NCBI GenBank assembly: GCA_009746045.1
Contig: RPFO01002078.1
Span: forward strand, 478,209-542,208
Length of the DNA stretch: 64,000 nucleotides
Source: Mesostigma viride
Lineage: Eukaryota; Streptophyta; Mesostigmatophyceae; Mesostigmatales; Mesostigmataceae
Direction: 5' to 3'
Shown here piece by piece: positions 48,810-61,379 of the stretch. The notes below the pieces were generated by a model. The model ran no database searches. It was given only the letters and a program-made list of their open reading frames with translations, and was not told where the DNA came from. The position numbers were made by a program, and so were the translations under genes. Numbering within the stretch: the stretch's first letter is position 1; each line of letters starts with the position of its first letter.

Positions 48810-50995
48810 CATTAATTAATTAATTAATTAATTAAACTCGTGCTCCCGTTGGGGAGTCACGGATCGAGCACCCGCGAGTGCTTTTAATCCCTGTGTGTGC
48901 ACAACAGCAAGAAAGGGCAGAGAACCCCTTTCTCCTTCATGCCAGAGGCATGCCACATGCAGTAGCAATCGGACACGATATACGATCCGGCAAGTTCTGA
49001 GGGTGCAATGAGACCCATGTGAGCATATCATAACAATTATGAGCGTGGGCAAATAATCTGATCATAGCCAGGACGTAGCATGACCGTGTACAAAAGCTAA
49101 GCTAAGGCTATGGCTGGTTGTGTGCCGTGCGTGAGCGGGGCACGTGACTAGGTATGGTGGCGCTAGGCTAGGCAAACATTCTAGGCATGATTTATCTAGT
49201 ACCAAATCCGAAAGGCTTGCATCACTCCCCGGACAGGAGAACTTTTGCGGATGACTGTAGGTGTAAGTTGGCGATGCCATGGTATCCGGAGACGTCCGTC
49301 CTATAGTCAGCAAAATTGGTGCGAGAGGTCCCCAGTTCGATTCCGGTCGGATTCATTTGCAGATCGCGTTTTCCGCGTTTTCCGCGGCCTGGCACTGAAC
49401 GCAAAGGTTTTCACCTTTGCGGAGTGTCTGATCAGAATTCTAGGCATGGCTGCCATGGCGGCAGTGACTACCAATGGTTCAAGCTAGGGCTAGCTATTCT
49501 AGCCCGCAGGGGGCAACCATGCACATATCTTGTGGTTGATCATCAGGTCCCCGCCCCTCCAGTACACCTTGGGCTTAATCTGGGGGCCCTGCTTGTGGCG
49601 GAGGTATTCCGGCCACAGGTCGCGTCACTGCTGCTGCTGAGCGGGGGTCAGGTCGTCGTCCAGCTAGCGTCCAGGTGAGGTCGTGCAACCTCTGTCCTCT
49701 TGCGACGAGAGAGGAACCGCTGCTTGTCCTCAGGGGAGGGGAAGGTGAGCAGGACAGGTGGGGGAGCCGCCTTATCCCGTGAGTGGCCGGAAGGCGGTGG
49801 CACCCCGTCGCAGAACTTTCTACCTCACCTACCAGGCCCATGAGGGTAAGGAGCTGGTTCCGTGAGCTCGTCAGCAAGGGAGGTTGACAGTCTCACCTGG
49901 CTTCTGGGGGAAATGACGCAGCACCACTCGGCTCTCGCGGCGAGCGCGGTCAGTGACCTCCCGTTGCTGGGCCTGGCGGTGGTCCTCCAGCTCCTGCATG
50001 GATCGAGCTTCGTGGCGATGGCGTAAGTGGATGAGGCGGTCACTGACCGCAGCAGGTACGTCCGCGTAGGAGAGCGGCGGGAGGTCGATCGCCAGCATCC
50101 TGCCGGGGTGCATGGCTGGGATGCGATGGTGGCCGTAGACCTGCTCCGCTATCTTAATGGGACCTGCGTGGCCAGGGCCTCGGTTTGGGCGGTGATGGCT
50201 TCAAGCTTCTTCATGAGCACGCCGCACTTGCCCTCCACCTGGTTAGGGCGATCGATCGAGAGACAAACTTGTGCAGCGTGCGTTTCCGATGCCTGTGCCG
50301 CGGTGTGTAGCGCCGTGAACTGGGATTGTAGCTTGTGGACGACCCGGGTTTCCACATTGGAGACCCGGGCCTCCACCGTGTTGATCGTGGTGTTCAGCGA
50401 TGTCATCTTCTCGGCCAGCGGCCAGGTCACGTGCTCCTCCTGGCAGCACTGCGCGGATGTCATCCTTGCAGAGGGAGGGAGCCGATGAGGCTGCCGGCTG
50501 CGCGGGCCGGGGCTGGGGCGCTGAGCGCTCTGCAGATGTCGCCGAGGCGGCGCTGCGCTGGTAGTAGCTGGTCAAGATAAACAGGCATTGGTGTGGTTAG
50601 TCATAAGTGTAGAGCCAGGACGTGTCGCGGTAGTCGATAGCCGCCCCCCCCTTCGGGGGCACAAAGAGCTTCCGTTCCTGTGCGAGGAGCTGGAGGACCT
50701 CGACGCATTCCTGCGGCGACAGCCCCTGCCACTGGAGGAGGGAGAACATTCTGTCGCCGGGCAAGATTTGGCTCCATTTGTGGCGATCGTGGCATGGTTT
50801 CTTGGGCTCAGGCGAGGCGCTTGGCCGGCCCAATCGGCGATGGTTTGGTGGATAAGCCTGGCGGCTTGACAAGGGCGAGGGCGAGAGGCTTGGGCTGGGC
50901 GCTGGGAAGCTGTTCCCGACTCCTTTTCCAGCCCTCGTATGGCTTTCGGATATCGAGTCGTCATAGCTGCTTGTCACGTGCATAACTGTTTGCAT
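48810..50995 (-). mobile_element. ORF1-only LINE derivative, copy d, most complete; SINE inserted
   Basis: Minus-strand element with (TTAA)n at 48810-48836, stem-loop AGCAC...GTGCT (48867-48882), 3' tail and ORF1. ORF1 remains are, from the N-terminus, 50995-50597 (GDRMFSLLQWQGLSPQE), a coiled-coil part 50463-50149 (TSLNTTINTVEARVSNVE), an RRM-like part 50113-49871 (RARRESRVVLRHFP), and the C-terminal domain at about 49760-49500. Frameshifts and stops separate the parts. Coiled coil, RRM-like and C-terminal domain is the order of L1 ORF1p, an RNA-binding chaperone. No RT lies between ORF1 and the tail. Confidence 0.72.
49190..49436 (+). mobile_element. SINE-like element, copy 2, with 12-bp target duplication
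   Basis: 247 bp inserted in the tail of LINE copy d. ATTCTAGGCATG flanks both sides (49178-49189 and 49437-49448), and the empty site is visible in LINE copy c. It contains the B-box-like CCCAGTTCGATTCCGG, a possible A box (TAGTCAGCAAAATTGG), GTTTTCCGCGTTTTCCGCGG and a 9-bp hairpin CGCAAAGGT-TTTC-ACCTTTGCG near the 3' end. Pol III transcription is inferred. Confidence 0.8.
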
Positions 50996-51171
50996 GGATA
51001 CAGCGTGTCAGCCGTAGACGATTATACTGGCGTGTGCGTCTTAATAAAACGCATCGAATGCATGCAAGCGGTCTGACCGAATATTTGGAGCTCAGACGCA
51101 AAAGATCTGCATGAGCTCCGCCGTCAGCCACACCGCCGTCAGCCAGTTTCGAAGGCAGGAAGTGACTACAT

Positions 51172-51800
51172 GGTTGGGGGATAGTTGCAACTTTCGTGTA
51201 ATTATTTTTCTAATAAGATTAGCATAGTACTCCGTGGCATGCATGCATGCCCATGCGCATGACACGCAAGTACTTACTTACTCCGCGTGGCATGCCCATG
51301 CATGCATGACACGCAAGTACTTGTAACTTACTGACTAATCTTGATCGATCATGATTTAGAAAATACATTACTTGAAAGTCCGTGGTGTTGTTAATTAGGA
51401 GAATGCACCTATTCCTGGATGCATATTCAACTGCATATTTATGCCGTAAGTAACCAAGTAATTAAGTAAGTACTTGCGTGTTATGCGTATGGGCATGCCA
51501 CGAAGTACTATGCTGATCTCATTAGAAAATAATGACGCGAAAGGTACAAATATTGTCTGCATCATGCCCCAACCATATAGTCACTAGAGGGGGATATTGT
51601 CACTAGACGACGATATAGTCACTAGAGGGGGATATAATCCTCATCCTCATCATGTATGCCGTCTTATGCAGCTTGCTCATTAATATACCTACTTAGACGA
51701 TATTTGTAACTTTTGTGTAATTATTTTTCTAATGAGATTAGCATAGTACTCCGGACGTGGCGTGCCCATGCGCATGATACGCAAGTACTTACTTCCTTAC
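51172..51800. repeat. R115 dispersed repeats, copies 10-12
   Basis: Forward 51172-51282, reverse 51450-51578 and forward 51695-51800, each with the CTAATGAGATTAGCATAGTA core or its complement. Confidence 0.8.
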
Positions 51801-51839
51801 TTATACCTACTGACCTACCTACTAACATACCTCCGTAGG

Positions 51840-52260
51840 GAGGATATGCAACACATATCCCTGCTCAAGAAAGGGGCATATGGTTTTTAATACATTCTAA
51901 GCGACACCCTGCATGTGGTGGGTGTAAATTGCCACCTACTCTGGGTGCACAAGGTGCACCTGCACCACCATGTATTCAGCAGCAAAGGTGCTGACATGGG
52001 GTGGAAGACGATCATGGCTTAGCGATGGATAGGGTATGGCTTCTCAGCAGAGAGTGGCTCTCTGCACGAGCAAACCATGCCTAGCAAATTAAAGGCTAGT
52101 ACATCATCGGGTGTGGATCCCATCATAGGCATCTCTGCATTGCAAGGCTAACTACTTAAGGCTAATGCATCATCTGGTGTGGATCCCATCACAGGCATAT
52201 ACATGTATACGGCTAAATAATGCTAATTAATGCATCATCTGGTGTGGCTCCCAACACAGG
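51840..52260. repeat. inverted partner of the 32.5-kb repeat, then about 70-bp repeats
   Basis: 51840-52060 is a diverged inverted copy of 32520-32860. After it, CATCATCTGGTGTGGATCCC recurs three times (about 52094, 52166 and 52227). Confidence 0.65.
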
Positions 52261-53722
52261 CATGCATACACATATGGCGTGGGCCACGTCCGCTAACCCT
52301 TACTATGCTACACTTCTACATATTTCCCTATGCTGTGGTTGCTGGGGTGGCGGCGGTCGCCTGCCATGCAGCAAGCTAGGGTTGGGGCATGCATTAACAC
52401 AGTACTTTTGACATGCCCCTGTGCATGACAAGCAAGGACTTGCATGCCTTGCAGTCACGACCATGCTTCTACATGCCTTGCAGCGGAAGGAAACTTGCTT
52501 GCCAGTGCACGTACATGGTGGCAACATTCGCTGCGACTTCTCCCGCAGCCTTTACACGCTGCCAAACATGGCCTAGACGTGGAAAGGCTATGCCATTCGT
52601 TTGCTGCGAAGGCTACATCCATCAGGTATGTGAAATGGTATGAAGGGGGAATAAATGGCATCCTAGACGTGCGGCGCAAACTTGAATGCAACACGGCACG
52701 ACAGGCCCCAGCTGCCCTCCATGAAAACAGCAACGCTCACTGCCATCCCTTGCTTCAACGGTCAGATCATGGCTCTCCAAACCATAGAAAATGGGGTAGG
52801 CAGGACCCAACGAAGGCGTGATATGCCAGGGCCCACACCCGGTGCTCAGTCATGGACAGGCCAGTCAACAGAACGGTCCAATATGTCTCCCCGTTACCAC
52901 TCCCACCCCCCACCGCCCACTCCCCACCCACCAGCGCCCAGCCCTTTATTCTGAGCAGCCCAGCAGCCAGGCCAAGCTCGGTGCAACGCAAGTCCATGCT
53001 TGCGGATGCGCGCCCGACGAGGTGTGGCAACAACAAAGGTAGCTATGGCAGCACTAAGGAGCATGCCCTGGCTGCTGGGCGACAAGCACGCAGCGGCTGG
53101 TCTCCCGTGGTATCAGCACCGTGCACTGCAATGGCGGCCCCAAGGCATGCACGCCTTGCGTACTTAAGCACCCAACCCCATGCAAGCCCATGGGTTGACC
53201 CACATGAGCACGCAGCCCGGGGTGTCCTTTGTCAGCCCATTCCTGCCCATGTGACGTCATCTGCAGCTCATTGCCCCCAGCGCCCCACGTCCCTCCGCGG
53301 ACGTCTCTCGCTGCCACATTTTGCCCCATTGTCTATGCCAAGGTAGCCCACACCATAGTTTGGTCACCTCCAAACAAGGTGCCAAGTAATCCTCCAGACA
53401 GGGGCATGTCCATCACAAGCCGAAAAGGGGAGAGAGTCACAACGCGTGTGAATGACAGGCACACACTGACGAGTATGTGACGTACACCGAGCTGTGCTGG
53501 AGAGGCAACCGTCCCAACACCCCACTTGGAGGCCGCGTGCTCAGAACTTAAGGCTTGAGGACATGGCCATCTCGTCGCTGCCCTGATACCTTTGCCCCGC
53601 ACAGCCCCATGCTTCCCTCAAAAGGCCACGCTCCCCGCCCTCCCCAGACCCAAAAGTGCATTTAAATACCTAGTCATGCCATCGGTCACGGCTTCGGATC
53701 CACATCGTGGCACTCCGCCTAG
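52261..53722. other. intergenic, nothing recognised
   Basis: Several ORFs of 60-160 codons overlap here, but none resembles a known family and no splice pattern emerges. It is the 3' flank of the SEL1L gene. Confidence 0.5.
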
Positions 53723-56700
53723 CTAGTGTACAGCCGTTGGTCGCGCGGGCACCGCCGCATGCCTGGACGACTGCTGCCGCCGCCGGCGCAAGTACAACAC
53801 CACGCCAAGCGCCCCCACCAGCACTGCAAGCACAAACGTCTCCCACTCATCATCATCCATGCCCAGGAGGGGGGCACCTTCGCCCACGCTCTCACGTACC
53901 CCGCTGGACCGTTTGCTTCCAGGGGCACCTGTCCCACTATCCCCACCCAATTCTTTCTGTCCCCTCTTGCTGCCAGATGTTGCCGAAACCCCCTTCCCTG
54001 ACACACCGCCCTTCCCCTGCACGGTCAACGTGCTCCCCACCCCCTGTGCCCCCGCGCCCTCCTCCACCGGCCCTCCGAATGATGGCAGGAACCGCTGTAG
54101 GGTCGCCAGCAGCCACTGCGCGGTGGGGGAAGACTCGAGCCACATGCGCGCGCGTAGAGACGCCAGCGCGAGCGTGCAGGGCAGCAGCGCGTCCCCATTG
54201 GTCGCTATCGCCTGCTCGTAGTAGCGCTTGGCCAGGTGCAGGTCGCGGGGGAGGCCCTCCCCTCGCTCATGCATGCTGCCCAGGTTGTACATTGCCTGAG
54301 GGGGTCAACAAGGGGAGGAAGGGGGGGAGGGAGGAGGAAAGGGAGGGAGGAGGAAAGGGGGGGAGGGGGAAGGGGGGAGGGGGTAGAAGAGAAGATAGGG
54401 TGTTAGAGTGATCGATCTCCAGACACTAGTACCTACTTTGGAGGGGTCGGGGCCACGATAAACGAGAAAAGGGCAAGAATTCACGTGGGCAATCGCGCTT
54501 TTTAGTTGCTTTGTGTCCCGCCTGGGCCACATGATTGGCCAGCTTCAGGATTACTCATTGACTACAGTGAGATGATTGCAAAGGAGTCGGCTGACTCGCT
54601 GTCACAAAATAGTAGTATTCGTGGGCGGGCTGCTGGGGGTAATTAGGGGAGACAGGGAGGGAGGGAGCAAATGGGGACAACCAAGGGGGCAACGGGCAGG
54701 GAGTAGAGGACGAGGCAGGTAGATGCCCCCACCCCCCAAAGACACGCCAGCCTTCCCAGTCGAACACACGGCCACCCCTTGCGTTACGTGACTCATTTTC
54801 GTGCGGTAATAGTACTACCATTCCTTTACCTTGATGGCTGGGTTGACCCCGGTATCAAGCCTTTGCCTTGGTCACCTGCACCCTTATGATGCGCGGTGCC
54901 ACTTACCTTGACCTCTCGTGCAACCAAAAATAAGACTTGAACGAGGAATTCCTGTACCTGCACGTTTCCCAGCGCGGCCGCCGCTTGGTACGCCGCCGCC
55001 GCGCGCGGGATGTCGACCGCGCGCCCGCCCTTGCCGTAGTAAAAGTGGTCCCCCACTCGCATCAGCGCATAAACGTTGCCTTGCTCGGCACCCTGCTCCC
55101 ACATCCACAGCAGCACGGCCGCGCGCCAACTGGCATACCCTCCTTCCTCCATCGACACCCTCGCCATCGGTTTACCCCGCCGCCGGTGCAACCCAAGGTC
55201 CGCCTCCTCTGATCCCTGCCAGTGCTGCGGCGTCTCCCCCTCATGACTGGGGTCCCCCTGGCTGGCCTTGTGCGCCGAATGACCCTCTCCATGGCTGCTC
55301 TCCCCCCCCTGACTGCTGAGCCCATGGCTCCCCTCCCCCACTCGCTCTCCCCTCGTGCCGCCCTCTCCATGGGCTTCTCCACTCACCCCAGAACTATGAA
55401 CTGCTGAAGAAGACTTGCCCGAGCTCGCACCCTTGCCCCCCACGACACCACCCCCCGTCTTGGTATCCGCCGGGGCAGCCTCTTCCCCTTGCCCTGCATG
55501 GCCAGCGTGACCGGACGCCACCCCCAGCTCCCGGCCCCCTGCCACCAGGGACCCCAGGCGCGTCTCCAGCAGCCACGCGGCGTTAGAGGCGCCCACCTCG
55601 TAGCCCATCTCAGCCGCGCGCGCGTAGAGGAGGAACGCCGCCGGCATGTCGCCCACAAGGAAGCGCTCGTGGCCCGCGCGCAGCAGGGCACCCCAGGGCC
55701 CCCGCTCGGCAACCTGCTTGTATAGGATGACTGCCGAGCGGCACGACATGCTCAGCCCGGTGCCCAGGTGGTACCTGGAGGGAGGCGGGAGGAGGGGGGC
55801 AAGACGTGGATGCATGATGGGGGGCAGAAAGAAAGGAAAGGCGTGTGGGAATGCAGGGAGGAGCGGCGTGTTTGTGAGTTCCAAGTCCCGGCGTCAGTAA
55901 AAAGACAGCCAGCTGTAAGTAACACGTAGCATGACCTCTGATAACAAAGTGACCGAGTGGAACAAAATAACAAGTTGAGTGACATGTTCGTCTGCTGGTG
56001 AACGATAGCACAGAATCTTGCAGGATCCAAGAAAGGTGCAAGCATGTGGTAGCGAACGCGTATTTGCAAACGCATGTTAACATCAACACGTGGGGAGACA
56101 TGCGAACGAGCTGGGGCGTAACAGTCAGAAGCGAACAGACGCGGAGGCAAACGGTAGTAGGTGGCAACTCATACCCACGGCTTGGACAGGTAGTAGACCG
56201 CGCTCACAAGCCCAATGATAAAATAATGCTAGCAATGCTGATACTACCACTAGTGCTAGAATAACCAACAACAGCAGTACAAGGTCAGATTCCTCATAGC
56301 TTCGCCGAATGGCACAGCGCGCCCACAAGCCCAACATCAACTAATGAATTATCAGAGCAAATGTGACAGCATCGCAGTTTGCAATACAACACAAAAAACA
56401 CACAGCTTGGACAGGTGGCGCATGTGCCCACAAGCCCAATCACCCAAGAGCGAGCAATGAGCTAGCACCCGTAAAAACAACCAGAGCCGTCCAACATCAA
56501 ACATGGCTCACAGCTTGGCCAGGTGGTAGAGCGCGCCCGGGTGCTGCCGCGCGGCCGCAAGGGTGAGCAGCTGCGCCGCCTTGTTGTAGTCCCTGGCCAC
56601 ACCCGTGCCCTTCATGTGCATGACGCCCAGGTGGTACTGCGCGTCGACGTCCCCCGCGCCCGCGACCGCCGTGGTGAAGTGCTCCACCGCCTTGCCGTAG

Positions 56701-59700
56701 TCGTGCGGGGTCGTGCGGCCGTACGCCAGCAGGTAGCCCAGCCCGCCGTGCGCGCCGACGTGGCCCGCGTCGACCGCCCGCTGGAACCAGGCCATCGCCT
56801 CGCTCTCGTTGCGCGCCACGCCGACACCTGGCAGGGTGGGTGGGTGGGCGGGCGTTCGGGGGTTCGGGCATTCGGGCAGGCGGCGGGTGGGCGGGTGGGG
56901 GGGGGGCAAGTAGGCTGGTGCGTGGCGTGGGTGGGGTATTTCAGCGAGCACAAGTCTGGGAAAGTAGCTATTCCCGTGAATGGAGCCGCGTTGGATGGCT
57001 TGGTACTGAATATACGGCATTTGGGACTGGGTAGAGACCGCGGGCCATGCCACCTTCAGCCTTGCAAGCACGTGCGCCAAGTGGAGTCGTCCTGTACAGG
57101 CAGGCAGCACAGCACCTTGGCCCCACCCCTGCCACCACTATCACATGGCTACACCACCCACATGCGCATGACATACTCCGCCATCATGCCATGTCCGCCC
57201 AACGGCCCAATTCGCTACCACCACTACCAACTCTAACAGGCCTTGACAAACCCACAGGCCGTCTGCTAGCATGAGTGACCCACTGTGATAAGATCCATCG
57301 GAAGCACTTGGCCACCCACCGGTCGCGTGCCAGCATTATTACTCAAGTATCAAACACCCACCGGTCGCGTGCATGTCACCGACGGAGACCATCGCCTCGG
57401 GGTCCCCCGCATCCGCCGCGCGCCGCAGGTAGCTGGGGGGGTGGGTCGGGGTAACGGGGGTGGGGTGGGGGGAGGGGTTGTCGTGGTGTGTTTCATGGGT
57501 GGGTCGGGTGGTGGAGGTCAATTGGTGAGGAGGGGTGGGGTGGGGTGACTTCATGGGAGGGTGGAATGAACTCATGGTGGGCTGGGCTGGCCTGCGGTGG
57601 CTGGTTAGTGTGGAGCGATATGGTGGTGGTACAGCGCAGCCAAAAGCCGAGGCATGTGCGAGAGATACATCTCTATGCCCGCAAGTGCGCCCGAATCACC
57701 GCACACACTCACAGGTGTGTGCCCATACGCACGCGTGAGCACTCACGGGTGTGTGCCTATACGCAAGCACAAACCAGCGCAAGCACAAACCAGAGCAAGC
57801 ACAAACCAGCGCAAGCACAAACCAGCGCAAGCACAAACCAGAGCAAGCACGCGCAGGTAAAAAGCCACAAACCAGCGCAAGCACGCACAGGTACGCAAGC
57901 ACCAAGCAGCGCAAGCACTCACAGGTAAGCTTGCCCGTGGTCCCGCGGCAGCCCCCGCGCGCCCCAGTAGTGCAGTGACCCCATCGTGCGCAGGCTGCCG
58001 ACGTTCCCTTGCTCCGCCATGTACTGCACGTACTGTATCGTCTCGTCCGCCTCCCCTTGGTGGCCGCGCACCGCCTCTGCGTCGTGCTGGCCACCGGTCG
58101 CGCCCCAGCTATGCATCAGGTGCACCGCTTCCACCAGCGGCGCACGCCCAGGGACCTCGTAGGACGCCATCGCGCGCTCTGCCACCTGAAGAGCAGCACA
58201 AACGAGGGATGCATGCCACGCGGATCAAGGGGGCACGATAGACAGTGGAACAACCGTAAGTGTGCCATCTTCAGATGAACAAATGTCACGTTGCCATCTT
58301 GTGATGAACAAATGGAAGTTTGCCATCCTGAGATGAACGACTGTAAGTTTGCCACCTGGCGCGAGCAGGCAGCATGGAAGGCACACAAACGGGGGGAAAT
58401 ATTTGATCGGGTAGTTAAAACGATTTAATAAACAATTAAATATTTTCTCTCTAATTAAAATACTAGTATACAATCACATATGAATTAATAAGCTCTTTGA
58501 GCTGTTACAGATAGAAATGTATCAAGGAGACAACCAGCGCAGGCCTACCAACAGATACAGAGACAAGGAGGAGCAGAAACGCGCCATGAGCCCTCATCAC
58601 CTGCGAGTAGAGCGACAGCGCGTCGGCGCAGCGCCCCTCGTGCACCTTGGACCGCGTCCAATAATAGTAAGCAAGAGCCAACTGCGACGCGACCGCGCCC
58701 CCCCTTGCGGCAAACGCGTGGTACAGCGCCGCGCGCGCCTCGTCCTGCGGCGCGCCCCCCACGCCGTGCCGGAACATGAACGCGAGGGCGGACTGGGCCT
58801 GCGGGTGGCCCTGGTCGGCCGCGGCGGACAGGAGGCGGTAGGCGGCCGCGGTGTCCTGGCGTTGTGTGGCGCGGCAAGCAAACCACGCCAGAGGGGACGG
58901 GAGGCAAGCGAGCATGTGCCACAAGGGGAGGCAAGCAGAGGGCAAACAGCGGCGGGTCTTAAGGTGAGTCGGGAATGGTTTGCCAGGTGGGTGGGTGGGT
59001 GGGTGGGTGGGTGGGTGGGTGGGTGGGTGGGTGGGTGGGTGGGTGGGTGGGTGGGTGGGTGGGTGGGTGGGTGGGTGGGTGGGTGGGTGGGTGGGTGGGT
59101 GGGTGGGTGGGTGGTGGGTGGGTGGGTGGGTGGTGGTGGGTGGGTGGGTGGGTGGGTGGGTGGGTGGGTGGGTGGGTGGGTGGGTGGGTGGGTGGGTGGG
59201 TGGTGGTGGTGGTGGTGGTGGTGGTGGTGGTGGTGGTGGGTGGTGGTGGTGGTGGTGGTGGTGGTGGTGGTGGTGGTGGTGGTGGTGGTGGAATGGGGAA
59301 TGGAGTGGGTCAAGCAGGGGGGAGCAGGATAGGTGGGTGGGTGCAGGGAAGGAGGAGGAAAGGGAGAACTGTGCCTGTGGGCCAGGCGGTGGGGGCGAGC
59401 GACTAATGAGCGATGGTACCACTTCAACAGTCTGAATGGGCAGGAGGATGGGGGGACTTACTGGTGGGGGCAGAGGCCAGACATGCAGGGTGCTAAAGAG
59501 TTCCGTGTCTGCCATGTGTCCCTGTCCCCCTGTGTGCCGCCTGGTCCCACCCCCTGGCTTCATGCCCAGTCGGGTGACGTGACGTGAGGTTGCGCCTGAT
59601 CTTCCAAACTACCAAAACTACCCTACATTTCTACAACCCCTCCGCTTCTATTCCCTTGGCCACCACAAGGCATGCAACGCTTTGGGCATGCTGCTACGTT

Positions 59701-60985
59701 ACACTACGTTTCATCAACACATACAACAACTTATAAAACAGAACACAGCTAGTATCGAAAGCGAGCACGCACACATGCACACACGCACGCATGCACACAT
59801 ACACAAATGCATGCACACATGCACACATGCACACGTGCACACATGCACACATGCATGCACACATGCACACATGCATGCACACGTGTCACATATGGAATGC
59901 AATAGGATGCCACACACGAGCGCGCCCACGCGCACGTGGCATGCTGCTGTCTGACCTGTGCTCGTGCATGGACGCATGCACCAATTTACAAATTGACCGG
60001 CTTACCCAGTCAACTAGCGCTACGTATGGTGTGTGGTGACTCGCTGGGCAGGGCGCCTGCGCAGAAATAACAGCCTTGTGTTAAACGGTTGTTCAGATCT
60101 AAAGGGCGGATTGAGAGGGTAGATTTACAGGGCGGATTTAGAGTACTTACTCCTGGGCTGGGCTGGGACCAACATAGAGTAGTGCGAGCACGGGTGATCG
60201 CATGCGCCTGCGCTACAAATGGATATAAAACGGTTATACGTAAGAGAAACTGGGCAGGATTGAAAAAAAAGAATAACCCGTAAAAGTAACAAAAGCATGA
60301 CTGTAAGAAATAACCACATATGTGTGTCTGCCAAGCCAACCACAGCCACTGAGATGACGTCACCAGTCACCAGTCGCAAGACGTGAGAAGTGGAGAAATC
60401 GACTAGTTATTAAGCGGCAAGACTCAGTGCTAGGCTGGCAGTCAAACTAGAGCTGAAAGCACACGCACAGAGGCGATGACTACAACTAAAACCAGTGTAA
60501 AGTGTTCCCAAGCACAGTAAACCTCTTGCCCAAGCTCCTGGCAGAGCTCCTGGCATTGCATGCCATGCGATGCGTATTTCGCTTACCTTCGGGATGCCTA
60601 CATCGTCGCCTGCTCGCTTGCCGACTAGTCTCATCACGCCCAGAAGGTACTGGGCATCGCGTGACCCACCATCCGCCATCGCAACCAGCTCCTCCACATT
60701 TGCATCGCTGAGATCCCACCATTCCGTGCTTTGAATAGGCACTTCTTGTGTTACCTCCTCCTCCTCATTCCCTGCTGAAGGCTCTCCCTGCTCTGCCGGC
60801 GCTGCCTCGGGCTCATCAGCTGGGGACTTGTCAGCTATGGCAGAGGTTGATTCGCTAGAGCGAAGCTCGCCGTCCTCTCTTTCGATGACCCCGTCGGTGA
60901 CAGCTTCGCCTTCTACATGCGCCCCTCCAAGAGTACCGATGGAAAAAGATACCAGCAGTAGCAAGAAAAGTGCACGATAACCCAT
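53723..60985 (-). CDS. SEL1L: SEL1L/HRD3 ERAD adaptor, complete, 7 exons
   Basis: Minus-strand exons 60985-60587, 58855-58601, 58185-57923, 57432-57362, 56827-56512, 55774-54958 and 54295-53723 join in phase to about 897 residues. It is the lumenal partner of the HRD1 ubiquitin ligase, recruiting misfolded ER proteins. A signal peptide (MGYRALFLLLLVSFSIG) and an acidic region lead into a chain of Sel1 repeats: DTAAAYRLLSAAADQGHPQA, AALYHAFAARGGAVASQLAL, IQYVQYMAEQGNVGS, DYNKAAQLLTLAAARQHPGA, MGYEVGASNAAWLL and AMYNLGSMHERGEGLPRDLH. One transmembrane helix (FVLAVLVGALGVVLYL) and a basic tail follow. Order and spacing follow animal SEL1L, fungal Hrd3 and plant HRD3A. Exon 6 carries a Ser/Gly/His-rich insertion of roughly 100 residues between two Sel1 repeats. 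The start at 60985 is chosen for the signal peptide; an in-frame ATG lies 54 codons upstream. Confidence 0.93.
57740..57905. repeat. 16-bp tandem repeat in SEL1L intron
   Basis: CAAGCACAAACCAGCG-type units, about seven copies, in intron 57433-57922. Confidence 0.9.
58258..58356. repeat. about 31-bp repeat, 3 imperfect copies
   Basis: TTGCCATCTTGTGATGAACA-like units in SEL1L intron 2. Confidence 0.75.
58519..58541 (+). repeat. short dispersed motif ATCAAGGAGACAACCAGCG
   Basis: Found in SEL1L intron 2. It also occurs at 34-56 (one mismatch), 9652-9673 and 61334-61352, and in diverged form at 33267. It has no known identity. Confidence 0.8.
58986..59291. repeat. (GGGT)n then (GGT)n microsatellite
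   Basis: Lies in the first SEL1L intron. The long Trp/Gly/Val-rich and Pro/Thr/His-rich ORFs across it are artefacts. Confidence 0.97.
59771..59885. repeat. (CACATGCA)n-like microsatellite
   Basis: Purine-pyrimidine alternating repeat in the first SEL1L intron, potentially Z-DNA forming. Confidence 0.9.
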
Positions 60986-61379
60986 CCTGATCACGAAACC
61001 TCGAAGCCTCGAAAACGCCCAGATTTCATGCTCCAACAGTCTGCGGCTAACGTCAGGACAGCCTGACCGGAACTTTTGCACAAGCTCATAAATCAGCAAA
61101 ACAGCCACGTTTTCCGGCCATCTTTGAAATTCCAATTCCTCTATCAACCTTTATCAGCAACCCCGTGTTCCGAAGCAAGGTTCAACTGTTGCCAATGGCC
61201 AAGAGCAAGGCACGTGCAGAGTTGTATCGGAGCCCCTCCTGGCATTGATCAGTTTCCTGGCATTGAAGGTTGTCCTGGTTAGGCCAAATGGCCAATACAA
61301 CATTAATTAACAGCATCCTGACAGCATACATACATCAAGGAGACAACCAGCGCAGCATACATATTCGCGACACTCCTGG

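Noticed and set aside
49290-49370. A tRNA gene
   Set aside because: Only the B-box/T-arm is tRNA-like; the distance to the possible A box is too short and no cloverleaf forms. Part of the SINE-like element.
58505-59563. 352-codon minus ORF joining a Pro/Thr/His stretch to Sel1 sequence
   Set aside because: Only 58855-58601 is a SEL1L exon; the rest is intronic GGGT/GGT repeat read through.
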